Source: Pseudomonadota bacterium (GTDB lineage Bacteria > Pseudomonadota > Gammaproteobacteria > Enterobacterales > Enterobacteriaceae). From it: a DNA stretch of 9,887 nt. Where the stretch lies: assembly GCA_023425455.1 (NCBI GenBank), contig JAFACP010000042.1:1-9887 (forward strand), read 5' to 3'. Shown piece by piece: positions 1 through 5,300 of this stretch (the first letter of the stretch is position 1; each line of letters begins with the position of its first letter). Below the pieces are notes generated by a model. The model did no database searches. It saw only the letters and a program-made list of their open reading frames with translations, and was not told the origin of the DNA. A program made the translations under genes and the position numbers.

Positions 1-76
1 TCGCTTTCAGCCCTTCCGGTCCGGAAAGATAGTGCTGCACAACCTCAAGCTTAAAGCTGAGAGAATACTTGCTCAT
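1..76 (-). CDS. IS150-group transposase OrfA (InsJ-like), N-terminal 25 codons only
   Basis: The ATG is at 76-74 on the minus strand. The partial product begins MSKYSLSFKLEVVQHYLSG and continues PEGLKA to the window edge. This is the start of the helix-turn-helix DNA-binding OrfA of IS150-like elements: E. coli InsJ has a similar opening with a KRLEVVNHY block. In the family, OrfA binds the terminal repeats, and a programmed -1 frameshift onto orfB yields the OrfAB transposase; the shift site and orfB are not visible here. The likely ribosome binding site is AAGG (91-88 on the minus strand, 11 nt before the ATG), and it overlaps one arm of an inverted repeat (81-89). The gene points the same way as dacB-pmrA-pmrB, so host transcripts could read into it. 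Confidence 0.78.
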   Translation of the reverse strand, partial: MSKYSLSFKLEVVQHYLSGPEGLKA

Positions 77-80
77 AAAA

Positions 81-125
81 AACTGCACCTTACTTTGTTG
101 GGCGTCCAACTTTTTGGGTGCAGTT
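81..125 (-). repeat. Inverted repeat in the IS left end, covering the OrfA ribosome binding site
   Basis: Two perfect 9-base arms, 81-89 (AACTGCACC) and 117-125 (GGTGCAGTT), enclose a second small hairpin, 97-101 GTTGG with 106-110 CCAAC and a GCGT loop. On the minus-strand transcript the distal arm is followed by a U run and then the OrfA start codon, and it covers the region about 5-13 nt before that codon. Only RNA entering from outside the IS would contain both arms. The fold could therefore block translation of read-through RNA, or act as a weak intrinsic terminator. The pairing is directly visible; the function is inferred. Confidence 0.6.
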
Positions 126-127
126 CA

Positions 128-144
128 GAAAGGGGGCTTTTTTT
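128..144. terminator. Half of a Rho-independent terminator, apparently split by the IS
   Basis: The plus strand reads GAAAGGGGGC followed by seven T, directly next to the IS end at 127. This is the 3' half of a typical G/C-stem plus U-tract terminator, but no matching GCCCCCTTTC arm is present in the 127 bases to the left. On the minus strand the same bases would be the 5' half (A-tract, GCCCCC) of a terminator for pmrB, whose stop codon (145-143) overlaps the tract. Such bidirectional terminators are usual between convergent genes. The missing arm is expected on the far side of the IS. Confidence 0.5.
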
Positions 145-1186
145 AACTCAATGTGGGCGGGAGCCAGCAGCTGGCGATCAGACCACTCTCAGCACCATTC
201 TCCAGCGTGAGGCGGCCGTGATGGAGCTGGATAATACGTTGTACGATGCTTAGCCCTAAACCACTGCCTCCGTAGCGCTGATCTATACGACGAAACGGTT
301 CGGTGATTGACTGGCGGTGCGCATCATCAATTCCCGGGCCTTGATCGATGACGCTAACCCGTGTCCCTCCATTTTCCTCCGCGATCCGTATCTCAACAGG
401 CGTCCCTGGTGGACTATAGCGCGCCGCATTCTCAAGCAGATTGCGCAGCATCAGGCGCAGCAGGACCGCGTCGCCCTGTACGGTTAGCGGGCTTTTCTCA
501 GGCCACCTCATTGGGTGATCTTTGGCTTCATGTTCGAGGCTCAGTGGCGCAAGGATGTGTTCTGTCCAGCTAATTGTCTCATAGTGCCCGCTGGCCATGG
601 CTTGTCCGGCGCGGGCCAGCATCAGCAACTGCTCAACGGTATGCATCAGCTGATCGATACGGCTGATCAAGGCCGTAGCCTGCGGCGTGCCTGACTGAGC
701 CATAAGCTCCAGATGCAGCCGTATCCCAGCAAGAGGTGTTCGCAGTTCGTGGGCCGCATCGGCGGTGAAAAGACGTTCCTGCTGAATGGTGTGATCAAGG
801 CGTGCAAGCAGCTGGTTTAGCGAGGTGGTAACGGCGCCAATCTCTTCCATATCAGAATACATGGGAAGAGGGGTAAGATTATCCGCCGAGCGGTTAGCCA
901 GACTTACGCGCAGTTTGTTGAGCGGACGGGTTATCCAGGTTACGGCCCAGAATGAGAATAAAAGGGTAAAACCGACCATCACCAGAGAGGGGACAAGCAA
1001 AGAGGCAATCGCTTCGCGGATCTCTTTCTCAACGTGGTTATTACGGGCTTTCGCCGACAGCGTTTCACTCACCAGAAAGCCTATCTGCTCGCGGCTCTCG
1101 TGCCACAGCCAGATGACGCTTATCAACTGGAAAAAGAGCAGGATCACCGCCAGCAGAACCATCAGACGCCGACGCATGCTGTTCAT
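143..1186 (-). CDS. pmrB: PmrB/BasS-family sensor histidine kinase
   Basis: This 347-residue inner-membrane kinase phosphorylates the response regulator encoded just upstream. In order: transmembrane segment 1 (about 8-28), a short periplasmic loop (about 29-61), transmembrane segment 2 (about 62-85), HAMP (about 84-137), dimerisation domain with the phospho-acceptor His146 in FTADAAHELRTPL, and an ATPase domain with N box NLLENAARYSPPG (249-261), G1 DQGPGID (281-287), F box EPF (296-298) and G2 GGSGLGLSIV (306-315). All catalytic boxes are intact. The loop has two ExxE motifs, ESRE (30-33) and EIRE (55-58), at the places where Salmonella PmrB has its Fe3+-sensing motifs. The sequence around them (WLWHES, EIREA.ASL) also matches that protein, hence the name. 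Enterobacteria usually carry another pmrAB/basRS pair next to eptA, so this may be a paralogue whose signal and targets are unproven. Its start overlaps the pmrA stop by 4 nt (ATGA), implying translational coupling. Confidence 0.85.
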   Translation of the reverse strand: MNSMRRRLMVLLAVILLFFQLISVIWLWHESREQIGFLVSETLSAKARNNHVEKEIREAIASLLVPSLVMVGFTLLFSFWAVTWITRPLNKLRVSLANRSADNLTPLPMYSDMEEIGAVTTSLNQLLARLDHTIQQERLFTADAAHELRTPLAGIRLHLELMAQSGTPQATALISRIDQLMHTVEQLLMLARAGQAMASGHYETISWTEHILAPLSLEHEAKDHPMRWPEKSPLTVQGDAVLLRLMLRNLLENAARYSPPGTPVEIRIAEENGGTRVSVIDQGPGIDDAHRQSITEPFRRIDQRYGGSGLGLSIVQRIIQLHHGRLTLENGAESGLIASCWLPPTLS

Positions 1187-1845
1187 TTCTGGCTCTCCAG
1201 GCGATAACCCACGCCGCGCACGGTTTTAATCCTGTCTTTGCCCAGCTTGCGTCGCAGGTTGTGAATGTGTACTTCCAGGGTATTCGAGCCGGGATCGTCC
1301 TGCCAGGAGTAGATGTCCTGCTGGAGTGTTTCGCGGTGTACGGTTTGCCCGCTGCGCATAATCAGGCGGGTTAACAGGGCAAACTCTTTCGGCGTAACCT
1401 CGACCGGCTGCGCTTTACGCAGAACCTGCTGCGTCTGAAGATTCAGAGTAATATCGCCGTCGGTCAACAGATTATCGCTGTGCCCCTGATAACGGCGAAT
1501 GAGCGCCCTGACACGCGCCTGTAGCTCTGCCAGCGCAAAGGGTTTTACAAGGTAGTCATCGGCCCCCGAGTCCAGGCCGTTAATCCGGTCCTCAATGGCA
1601 TCGCGCGCCGTGAGGATCAGAACCGGATTGTCGACACCGCGGCGGCGCCACTGGCTCAGCTGCGTCGCGCCGTCTTTATCCGGAAGCCCAAGATCGAGGA
1701 TGACCAGACTGTATTCACCGCTTTGGATCAGGGAATCCGCTTCAGCAGCCGTGGCGGCACAATCCAGCGCGTACCCTTCGTTTGCCAGCGCCAGCGCCAG
1801 GCCTTCCTGCAATAACAGATCGTCTTCAACTATCAGTAGTTTCAT
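1183..1845 (-). CDS. pmrA: PmrA/BasR-family response regulator (OmpR/PhoB type)
   Basis: This 220-residue cytoplasmic transcription factor is the partner of the adjacent kinase. The receiver domain (1-118) begins MKLLIVEDD, with acidic pocket Asp8/Asp9, phospho-acceptor Asp51 in VILDLGLPD, Thr79 and Lys101 (DDYLVKPFAL). A winged-helix domain (about 125-218) contains TPKEFALLTRL and the DNA-contacting segment SNTLEVHIHNLRRKLG, and ends in TVRGVGYRL. It resembles E. coli BasR strongly in the phosphorylation pocket and recognition helix but is clearly divergent elsewhere. In the family, PmrA activates lipid A modification genes (eptA, arn) upon Fe3+, acid or antimicrobial-peptide signals; whether this copy does so is inferred. 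The ATG lies only 2 nt after the dacB stop and has no clear Shine-Dalgarno sequence, so it is probably translated by coupling to dacB. It overlaps pmrB by 4 nt. Confidence 0.87.
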   Translation of the reverse strand: MKLLIVEDDLLLQEGLALALANEGYALDCAATAAEADSLIQSGEYSLVILDLGLPDKDGATQLSQWRRRGVDNPVLILTARDAIEDRINGLDSGADDYLVKPFALAELQARVRALIRRYQGHSDNLLTDGDITLNLQTQQVLRKAQPVEVTPKEFALLTRLIMRSGQTVHRETLQQDIYSWQDDPGSNTLEVHIHNLRRKLGKDRIKTVRGVGYRLESQK

Positions 1846-1847
1846 CG

Positions 1848-3281
1848 CTAGTTATTCTGGTAGATGTCCTTATAAAGCCTGCTTTCGAAACGCACCAGTG
1901 GAATACGGCGATTACGCTGGTCGGCCGGTTCGACGGCATAGCCGGAAAGATACTGCACAAATGCCATGCGCTGTCCGCTGGCAGTGGTGATAAAGCCCGC
2001 AAGGTTGTAGACCCCCTGCAGTGAACCCGTTTTGGCTGACACTTTGCCGTCAACGCCCGCAGCGTGAAGCCCGGCGCGGTACTGAAGCGAACCATCATGT
2101 CCGGCAAGTGGCAACATCGAAATAAAGTTTAGCTCAGAGTCGTGTTGTGCAATGTACTGAAGGACGTGCATCATCGTTGCCGGAGAAATCAAATTGTGGC
2201 GCGATAAGCCAGAACCATCTACGGCAATCGTGTTACCAAGATCGATCCCGGCCTGTTGACGCAGGATCTGGCGGACGGCATCGGATCCCGCGCGCCAGGT
2301 CCCCGGAACGCCGAATCGCGCATGGCCAATCATGCGAAACACAGTGTCCGCGATCATGTTGTCCGATTTTTTCAGCATAATCCTGAGCAGATCGTGCAGT
2401 GGCGCAGACTGCTTGCTGGCGATCACCGTCCCTGGCTGGTTGACTTGCGTCTGACGCAGCAGCGTGCCCGAGTATGTAATGCCCGCCTGCTTCAGCTCAT
2501 CCTTAAGAATAGCGCCGGCGTAGCTGGCGCCATCCTGAATGGCAAAAGCCAGCGGCAGAGGGTCTGCGCGCTGGGTCAGACAGCCTGTTAGCGTATAACG
2601 ATTGAGATCGCCGGGGACCACATCCAGCTCGCAATACTGTGCATCCGGTGAGCCTTTGGCCAGCGTACGTACCTGGCTAAACATGGTGACAGGATAATAT
2701 GAGGCCACGCGGATAAACGCTAAGTCATCCGGTTTTGGCGCGCTATACAGCGAGACGGAGAAACAGTTACGGTCGACAATGGCTGCGGCGGGCGGCGCGC
2801 TGAAGCACTGGGTCATGTCATTCCACGGCCAGCCGGGCGCTTTATCATGGCTGGCAAAAACAGAGGTGTCGATCAACACGTTGCCATCGATTTTTTGAAC
2901 GCCCGATTTTTTCAGCGCCGCAACCATGTTGCGTATGTCCTGGCGCTTAAAGGTGGGATCGCCGCCAAAGCGCGCGATAAGATCGCCTTTAAGTACGCCG
3001 CCGTCGACATTACCTTTGGTTTCAAGGGTGGTGGTAAACCGGAAGTCGGGGCCGAGCTGGAGCAGCGCGGCCAGCCCGGTGATCACTTTTTGGGTACTGG
3101 CAGGAAGCGCCATTTGCTGGCTGTGATAATCAATGTCCGGCGTCTGCGCGCCAACCTTTTGCACCATCAGCGCAAGATTCGCACCCGCGGGCAGCTGGTT
3201 AATGTACTCTTCAACGTTCGCGGCCTGCGCGGTGAACGTTATACTGGCAGTCAATCCGATGATAAATCTGGAAAATCGCAT
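1848..3281 (-). CDS. dacB: D-alanyl-D-alanine carboxypeptidase/endopeptidase (penicillin-binding protein 4)
   Basis: DacB (PBP4) is a class C low-molecular-weight penicillin-binding protein that removes the terminal D-Ala from pentapeptides and cleaves D-Ala-meso-DAP cross-links of peptidoglycan in the periplasm. The 477 residues equal the E. coli length, and the sequence is nearly collinear with it. A signal peptide spans residues 1-20, with predicted cleavage at AQA|AN. The catalytic motifs are SxxK Ser62-Lys65 (PASTQKV), SxN Ser306-Asn308 (KKSDNM) and KTG 417-419 (SAKTGS). The large insert between SxxK and SxN that typifies PBP4 is present. Start choice: Met with a basic n-region and hydrophobic core; the upstream Shine-Dalgarno is weak. 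It is the first gene of an apparent dacB-pmrA-pmrB unit, unlike E. coli K-12 where dacB has no regulator genes behind it, and is divergent from greA. Confidence 0.97.
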   Translation of the reverse strand: MRFSRFIIGLTASITFTAQAANVEEYINQLPAGANLALMVQKVGAQTPDIDYHSQQMALPASTQKVITGLAALLQLGPDFRFTTTLETKGNVDGGVLKGDLIARFGGDPTFKRQDIRNMVAALKKSGVQKIDGNVLIDTSVFASHDKAPGWPWNDMTQCFSAPPAAAIVDRNCFSVSLYSAPKPDDLAFIRVASYYPVTMFSQVRTLAKGSPDAQYCELDVVPGDLNRYTLTGCLTQRADPLPLAFAIQDGASYAGAILKDELKQAGITYSGTLLRQTQVNQPGTVIASKQSAPLHDLLRIMLKKSDNMIADTVFRMIGHARFGVPGTWRAGSDAVRQILRQQAGIDLGNTIAVDGSGLSRHNLISPATMMHVLQYIAQHDSELNFISMLPLAGHDGSLQYRAGLHAAGVDGKVSAKTGSLQGVYNLAGFITTASGQRMAFVQYLSGYAVEPADQRNRRIPLVRFESRLYKDIYQNN

Positions 3282-3314
3282 AATCTCGCGCTAACAACCC
3301 GGAAACAAACCGCC

Positions 3315-3344
3315 ATACTACGGCGCAAACCCCTGCAAAGTAAA
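3315..3344 (-). promoter_or_regulatory. Candidate sigma70 promoter of dacB(-pmrA-pmrB)
   Basis: On the minus strand, a -10-like TAGTAT lies at 3320-3315 and a weak -35-like TTTACT at 3344-3339, with an 18-bp spacer. Transcription would start near 3308, leaving a leader of about 27 nt before the dacB ATG. The -35 is poor (4 of 6), so this is the best candidate rather than a firm call. It nearly abuts the greA promoter on the other strand, so the two polymerases would compete for the site. Confidence 0.4.
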
Positions 3345-3346
3345 CG

Positions 3347-3375
3347 ATGACCCATAGTGAACTTCGCGTTAAAAT
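3347..3375 (+). promoter_or_regulatory. Candidate sigma70 promoter of greA and its leader RNA
   Basis: ATGACC (3347-3352) as -35 and TAAAAT (3370-3375) as -10 are separated by 17 bp. The predicted start near 3382 precedes the leader terminator at 3401. In E. coli, greA is transcribed from tandem overlapping promoters at the equivalent place. I can point to only one good pair here. Confidence 0.5.
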
Positions 3376-3381
3376 ACGTAT

Positions 3382-3436
3382 CAAATTGAAAATTGCCGCT
3401 GACCTGGGACATTGTTCCCGGGTCGGTTTTCTTTTT
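3382..3436 (+). ncRNA. GraL-like short leader RNA of greA
   Basis: RNA starting near 3382 and stopping at the terminator 3401-3436 would be about 55 nt long. E. coli greA has such a prematurely terminated leader (GraL), from which only a fraction of polymerases continue into greA. The call rests on synteny, the promoter candidate and the terminator; the exact ends are inferred. Confidence 0.45.
3401..3436 (+). terminator. Intrinsic terminator/attenuator in the greA leader
   Basis: The stem GACCTGGGA (3401-3409) pairs with TCCCGGGTC (3416-3424), nine pairs including one G-U, around a 6-nt loop, followed by GG and a T-rich run (3427-3436, interrupted by one C). It lies upstream of greA, not downstream of a gene, so it must be read through for greA expression. 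Confidence 0.7.
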
Positions 3437-3474
3437 GCTTCTGGCTATGTGCGATGTACATGGTGGCAGGGGCC

Positions 3475-3494
3475 GGAGCAGATTACGCTGCTCC
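3475..3494 (+). promoter_or_regulatory. Second hairpin in the greA leader
   Basis: A perfect 7-bp stem, GGAGCAG (3475-3481) with CTGCTCC (3488-3494), encloses the loop ATTACG. It has no U run and sits 16 nt upstream of the greA Shine-Dalgarno GAGG (3511-3514). It may shape the leader or affect ribosome access; no function can be assigned from sequence. Confidence 0.4.
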
Positions 3495-3522
3495 CTACAG
3501 GAATGTTTAAGAGGTATAACAG

Positions 3523-3999
3523 ATGCAAGCTATTCCGATGACCTTACGTGGTGCCGAAAAATTGCGCGAAGAGCTGGATTTCCTGAAATCTGTTCGTCGC
3601 CCTGAAATTATCGCCGCTATCGCGGATGCGCGTGAGCATGGCGACCTGAAAGAGAATGCTGAGTATCACGCCGCCCGTGAACAGCAGGGGTTTTGCGAAG
3701 GGCGAATCAAGGATATCGAAGCGAAACTGTCAAATGCGCAGGTTATCGACATCACCAAAATGCCGAATAATGGTCGTGTGATCTTTGGCTCCACCGTCAG
3801 TGTGCTGAACCTGGATAACGACGAAGAGCAGACCTATCGCATCGTCGGTGACGATGAGGCTGATTTTAAGCAGAACCTGATTTCGGTGAATTCACCGATC
3901 GCGCGTGGCCTGATTGGCAAGGAGCAGGACGACGTTGTCACCATCCGCACGCCAGGTGGTGAAGTGGAATACGAAATTATTAAGGTCGAGTACCTGTAA
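3523..3999 (+). CDS. greA: Transcript cleavage factor GreA
   Basis: GreA enters the secondary channel of backtracked RNA polymerase and stimulates cleavage of the 3' RNA end, rescuing stalled complexes. The 158 residues equal the E. coli length and are almost identical to it. The N-terminal antiparallel coiled coil (about 1-75) carries the tip acidic residues Asp41 and Glu44 ([12 protein letters not shown]); the C-terminal FKBP-like domain (about 80-158) includes the [11 protein letters not shown] segment and ends in the family-typical IKVEYL. The start follows a good Shine-Dalgarno GAGG (3511-3514, 8 nt away). Expression is probably limited by the leader terminator at 3401-3436. It is monocistronic: its promoter lies upstream and a strong terminator at 4041-4065 closes the unit. 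Confidence 0.98.
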   Translation: MQAIPMTLRGAEKLREELDFLKSVRRPEIIAAIADAREHGDLKENAEYHAAREQQGFCEGRIKDIEAKLSNAQVIDITKMPNNGRVIFGSTVSVLNLDNDEEQTYRIVGDDEADFKQNLISVNSPIARGLIGKEQDDVVTIRTPGGEVEYEIIKVEYL

Positions 4000-4040
4000 T
4001 TCGCATCTGCGCTAAGATGTTGATACATTGTAAAGAAAGG

Positions 4041-4065
4041 AAAAAGGCCGCATAGCGGCCTTTTA
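4041..4065. terminator. Bidirectional Rho-independent terminator between greA and yhbY
   Basis: A perfect stem, AAAAGGCCGC (4042-4051) with GCGGCCTTTT (4055-4064), has a 3-nt loop. It has T on the plus-strand 3' side and, by symmetry, on the minus-strand 3' side (the complement of the A run 4041-4045 plus further T-rich sequence). It can end greA from the left and yhbY from the right. Confidence 0.88.
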
Positions 4066-4150
4066 TCAACTCAAGGAGCGTGGCATTTTGCTCACCTGCT
4101 GACAGAAATCCCTCGTTTTACACAGAAAAAGTGTTCGATTCAGGATATTC

Positions 4151-4444
4151 TTAGCGTGGCAGCGAGATTTTACGCTCTTTAGATGGGCGATAGAGCACCA
4201 GCGTTTTACCGATGACCTGTACATTACAGGCGCCGGTTTCGCGCACGATGGCTTCCACGATCAGGTTTTTAGTGTCTCTGTCTTCAGAGGCGATTTTCAC
4301 CTTGATCAGCTCGTGGTGTTCCAGCGCTTGTTCAATCTCGGCAAGCACCCCTTCGGTCAAACCATTGTTGCCAAGCATGACTACAGGCTTGAGCGGATGT
4401 GCCAGACCTTTAAGGTGCTGTTTTTGTTTAGTACTCAGATTCAT
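4151..4444 (-). CDS. yhbY: CRM-domain RNA-binding ribosome assembly factor YhbY
   Basis: YhbY is a small CRM/YhbY-domain protein associated with pre-50S ribosomal particles. The product is 97 residues, the length in E. coli, and nearly identical: MNLSTKQKQHLKGLAHPLKP, then the GxxG RNA-binding loop GNNG (25-28), and a basic C-terminus ERKISLPR. The frame stays open upstream to 4546, but I start at 4444 because this matches the family length. In addition, the candidate promoter (4482-4511) would start RNA at about 4475, inside the longer frame. The Shine-Dalgarno is weak. It is divergent from rlmE, also a 50S maturation gene, so the pair serves late 50S assembly. It converges with greA on a shared terminator. 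Confidence 0.95.
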   Translation of the reverse strand: MNLSTKQKQHLKGLAHPLKPVVMLGNNGLTEGVLAEIEQALEHHELIKVKIASEDRDTKNLIVEAIVRETGACNVQVIGKTLVLYRPSKERKISLPR

Positions 4445-4468
4445 CGTATATTTTTGCTTACGTTGGGA

Positions 4469-4496
4469 TTGAAAACGGTTCATTCTACCGCCATCT
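4469..4496 (+). promoter_or_regulatory. Sigma32 (heat-shock) promoter candidate for rlmE-ftsH
   Basis: TTGAAA (4469-4474) and CGCCATCT (4489-4496) are 14 bp apart. The sigma32 consensus is CTTGAAA, 13-17 bp, CCCCATNT; the -10 here deviates at one base. The E. coli rrmJ(rlmE)-ftsH operon is known to be heat-inducible through sigma32, which supports the call. The transcript would start near 4503, about 70 nt before rlmE. It overlaps the yhbY promoter on the other strand. Confidence 0.62.
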
Positions 4497-4511
4497 CCCT
4501 TATATCGCCAA
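4482..4511 (-). promoter_or_regulatory. Sigma70 promoter candidate for yhbY
   Basis: On the minus strand, TTGGCG (4511-4506) as -35 and TAGAAT (4487-4482) as -10 are separated by 18 bp. The start would be near 4475, giving a leader of about 31 nt to the 97-residue yhbY start. The elements interleave with the sigma32 candidate for rlmE. Confidence 0.55.
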
Positions 4512-4548
4512 ATAGCTGCGTAGAAATTTACGTCACAGGCAGGCAACG

Positions 4549-4575
4549 ATGAACCACGACGGAAATGTTAAATGA
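4549..4575 (+). CDS. Possible 8-codon leader peptide overlapping the rlmE start
   Basis: ATG at 4549 opens a reading frame of eight codons (M N H D G N V K) whose TGA (4573-4575) overlaps the rlmE ATG (4572-4574) as AATGA. It has its own purine-rich Shine-Dalgarno (CAGGCAGG, ending about 5 nt upstream). Termination-reinitiation could couple it to rlmE. The frame is very short and may be chance. rlmE also has a usable site of its own (GGAAA, 4561-4565). Confidence 0.3.
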   Translation: MNHDGNVK

Positions 4576-5198
4576 CAGGTAAAAAGCGTTCTGCCAGCTC
4601 CAGTCGCTGGCTTCAGGAACACTTTAGCGATAAATATGTTCAGCAGGCACAGAAAAAGGGGTTGCGTTCCCGTGCCTGGTTTAAACTTGATGAAATACAG
4701 CAAAGTGACAAACTTTTTAAGCCGGGAATGACGATAGTTGATCTCGGCGCGGCACCTGGAGGATGGTCGCAGTATGCGGTAACGCAGATCGGCGGTTCGG
4801 GCCGAATCATCGCGTGTGATCTTCTACCGATGGATCCCATCGTTGGCGTCGACTTCCTTCAGGGCGATTTTCGTGATGAATTAGTGCTGAACGCGTTACT
4901 TGATCGTGTAGGTGACAGTAAGGTCCAGGTTGTCATGTCAGATATGGCACCAAATATGTGTGGAACACCGGCGGTGGATATCCCCCGCGCCATGTATCTG
5001 GTGGAGCTAGCGTTAGAAATGTGTCGTGATGTACTAGCGCCTGGTGGTAGTTTTGTTGTGAAGGTGTTTCAGGGCGAAGGTTTCGAGGAGTATCTTAAGG
5101 AAATTCGCTCCCTGTTTACGAAGGTTAAAGTTCGTAAGCCGGACTCTTCCCGGGCACGTTCTCGAGAAGTGTATATTGTAGCGACCGGGCGAAAATGA
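4572..5198 (+). CDS. rlmE: 23S rRNA 2'-O-ribose U2552 methyltransferase RlmE (RrmJ/FtsJ)
   Basis: RlmE uses S-adenosylmethionine to methylate the ribose of U2552 in the A loop of 23S rRNA on the 50S subunit, a late assembly step. The product is 208 residues (E. coli 209) and nearly identical. The SAM-binding motif [12 protein letters not shown] lies at 56-67, and the catalytic tetrad is Lys38, Asp124, Lys164 and Glu199 ([28 protein letters not shown]), with SAM-contacting Asp83. One change in the catalytic neighbourhood is Cys130 where E. coli has Ser. The ATG follows GGAAA by 6 nt and overlaps a possible leader peptide stop. It is first in the rlmE-ftsH heat-shock operon; the 102 nt to ftsH hold no terminator. 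Confidence 0.97.
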   Translation: MTGKKRSASSSRWLQEHFSDKYVQQAQKKGLRSRAWFKLDEIQQSDKLFKPGMTIVDLGAAPGGWSQYAVTQIGGSGRIIACDLLPMDPIVGVDFLQGDFRDELVLNALLDRVGDSKVQVVMSDMAPNMCGTPAVDIPRAMYLVELALEMCRDVLAPGGSFVVKVFQGEGFEEYLKEIRSLFTKVKVRKPDSSRARSREVYIVATGRK

Positions 5199-5223
5199 TA
5201 GCCGGTGGATTTCAGGCGAAAGT

Positions 5224-5251
5224 TTGAAAGACACTGGATATCGAGTATCCT
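5224..5251 (+). promoter_or_regulatory. Weak internal promoter candidate between rlmE and ftsH
   Basis: TTGAAA (5224-5229) and TATCCT (5246-5251) are 16 bp apart. The -10 overlaps an inverted repeat, GGATA (5236-5240) with TATCC (5246-5250). It could give ftsH basal transcription independent of the heat-shock promoter. The -10 is mediocre, so confidence is low. Confidence 0.33.
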
Positions 5252-5300
5252 GACGCTGTTTTTAACACAGTTGTAATATGAGGTTAATCCCTTGAGTGAC

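Larger units (their letters stand above)
1..127 (-). mobile_element. Left end of an IS3-family (IS150-group) insertion sequence, running off the left edge
   Basis: Read on the minus strand from 127, the sequence starts TGAACTGCACCC, followed by AAAAAGTTGGAC. This closely resembles the left terminus of IS150 as I recall it (TGTACTGCACCC, then a TTGGAC motif), and it has the TG...CA end typical of the IS3 family. Fifty-one bases in, an open reading frame starts whose first residues match the OrfA/InsJ pattern of this group. The boundary at 127 is set by the terminal TG and by the change to terminator-like host sequence at 128. The other end, the right inverted repeat and the target duplication lie outside the window, so I cannot say whether the element is complete or active. 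The duplicated target would begin at 128 (GAA or GAAA). Confidence 0.82.

Noticed and set aside
32..253. 73-residue plus-strand frame at the left edge
   Set aside because: It runs across the IS end, the half terminator and the 3' end of pmrB on the opposite strand. The minus-strand reading (IS orfA, pmrB) explains the sequence.
2847..3350. 167-residue plus-strand open frame
   Set aside because: It is antisense to dacB and has no recognisable domain; dacB is full length and intact.
4111..4140. Small inverted repeat ACAC/GTGT after the greA terminator
   Set aside because: A 4-bp stem is within chance expectation.
4445..4546. N-terminal extension of yhbY to 131 residues
   Set aside because: The family length is 97, and the candidate yhbY promoter lies inside the extension, so the longer frame would not be fully transcribed.
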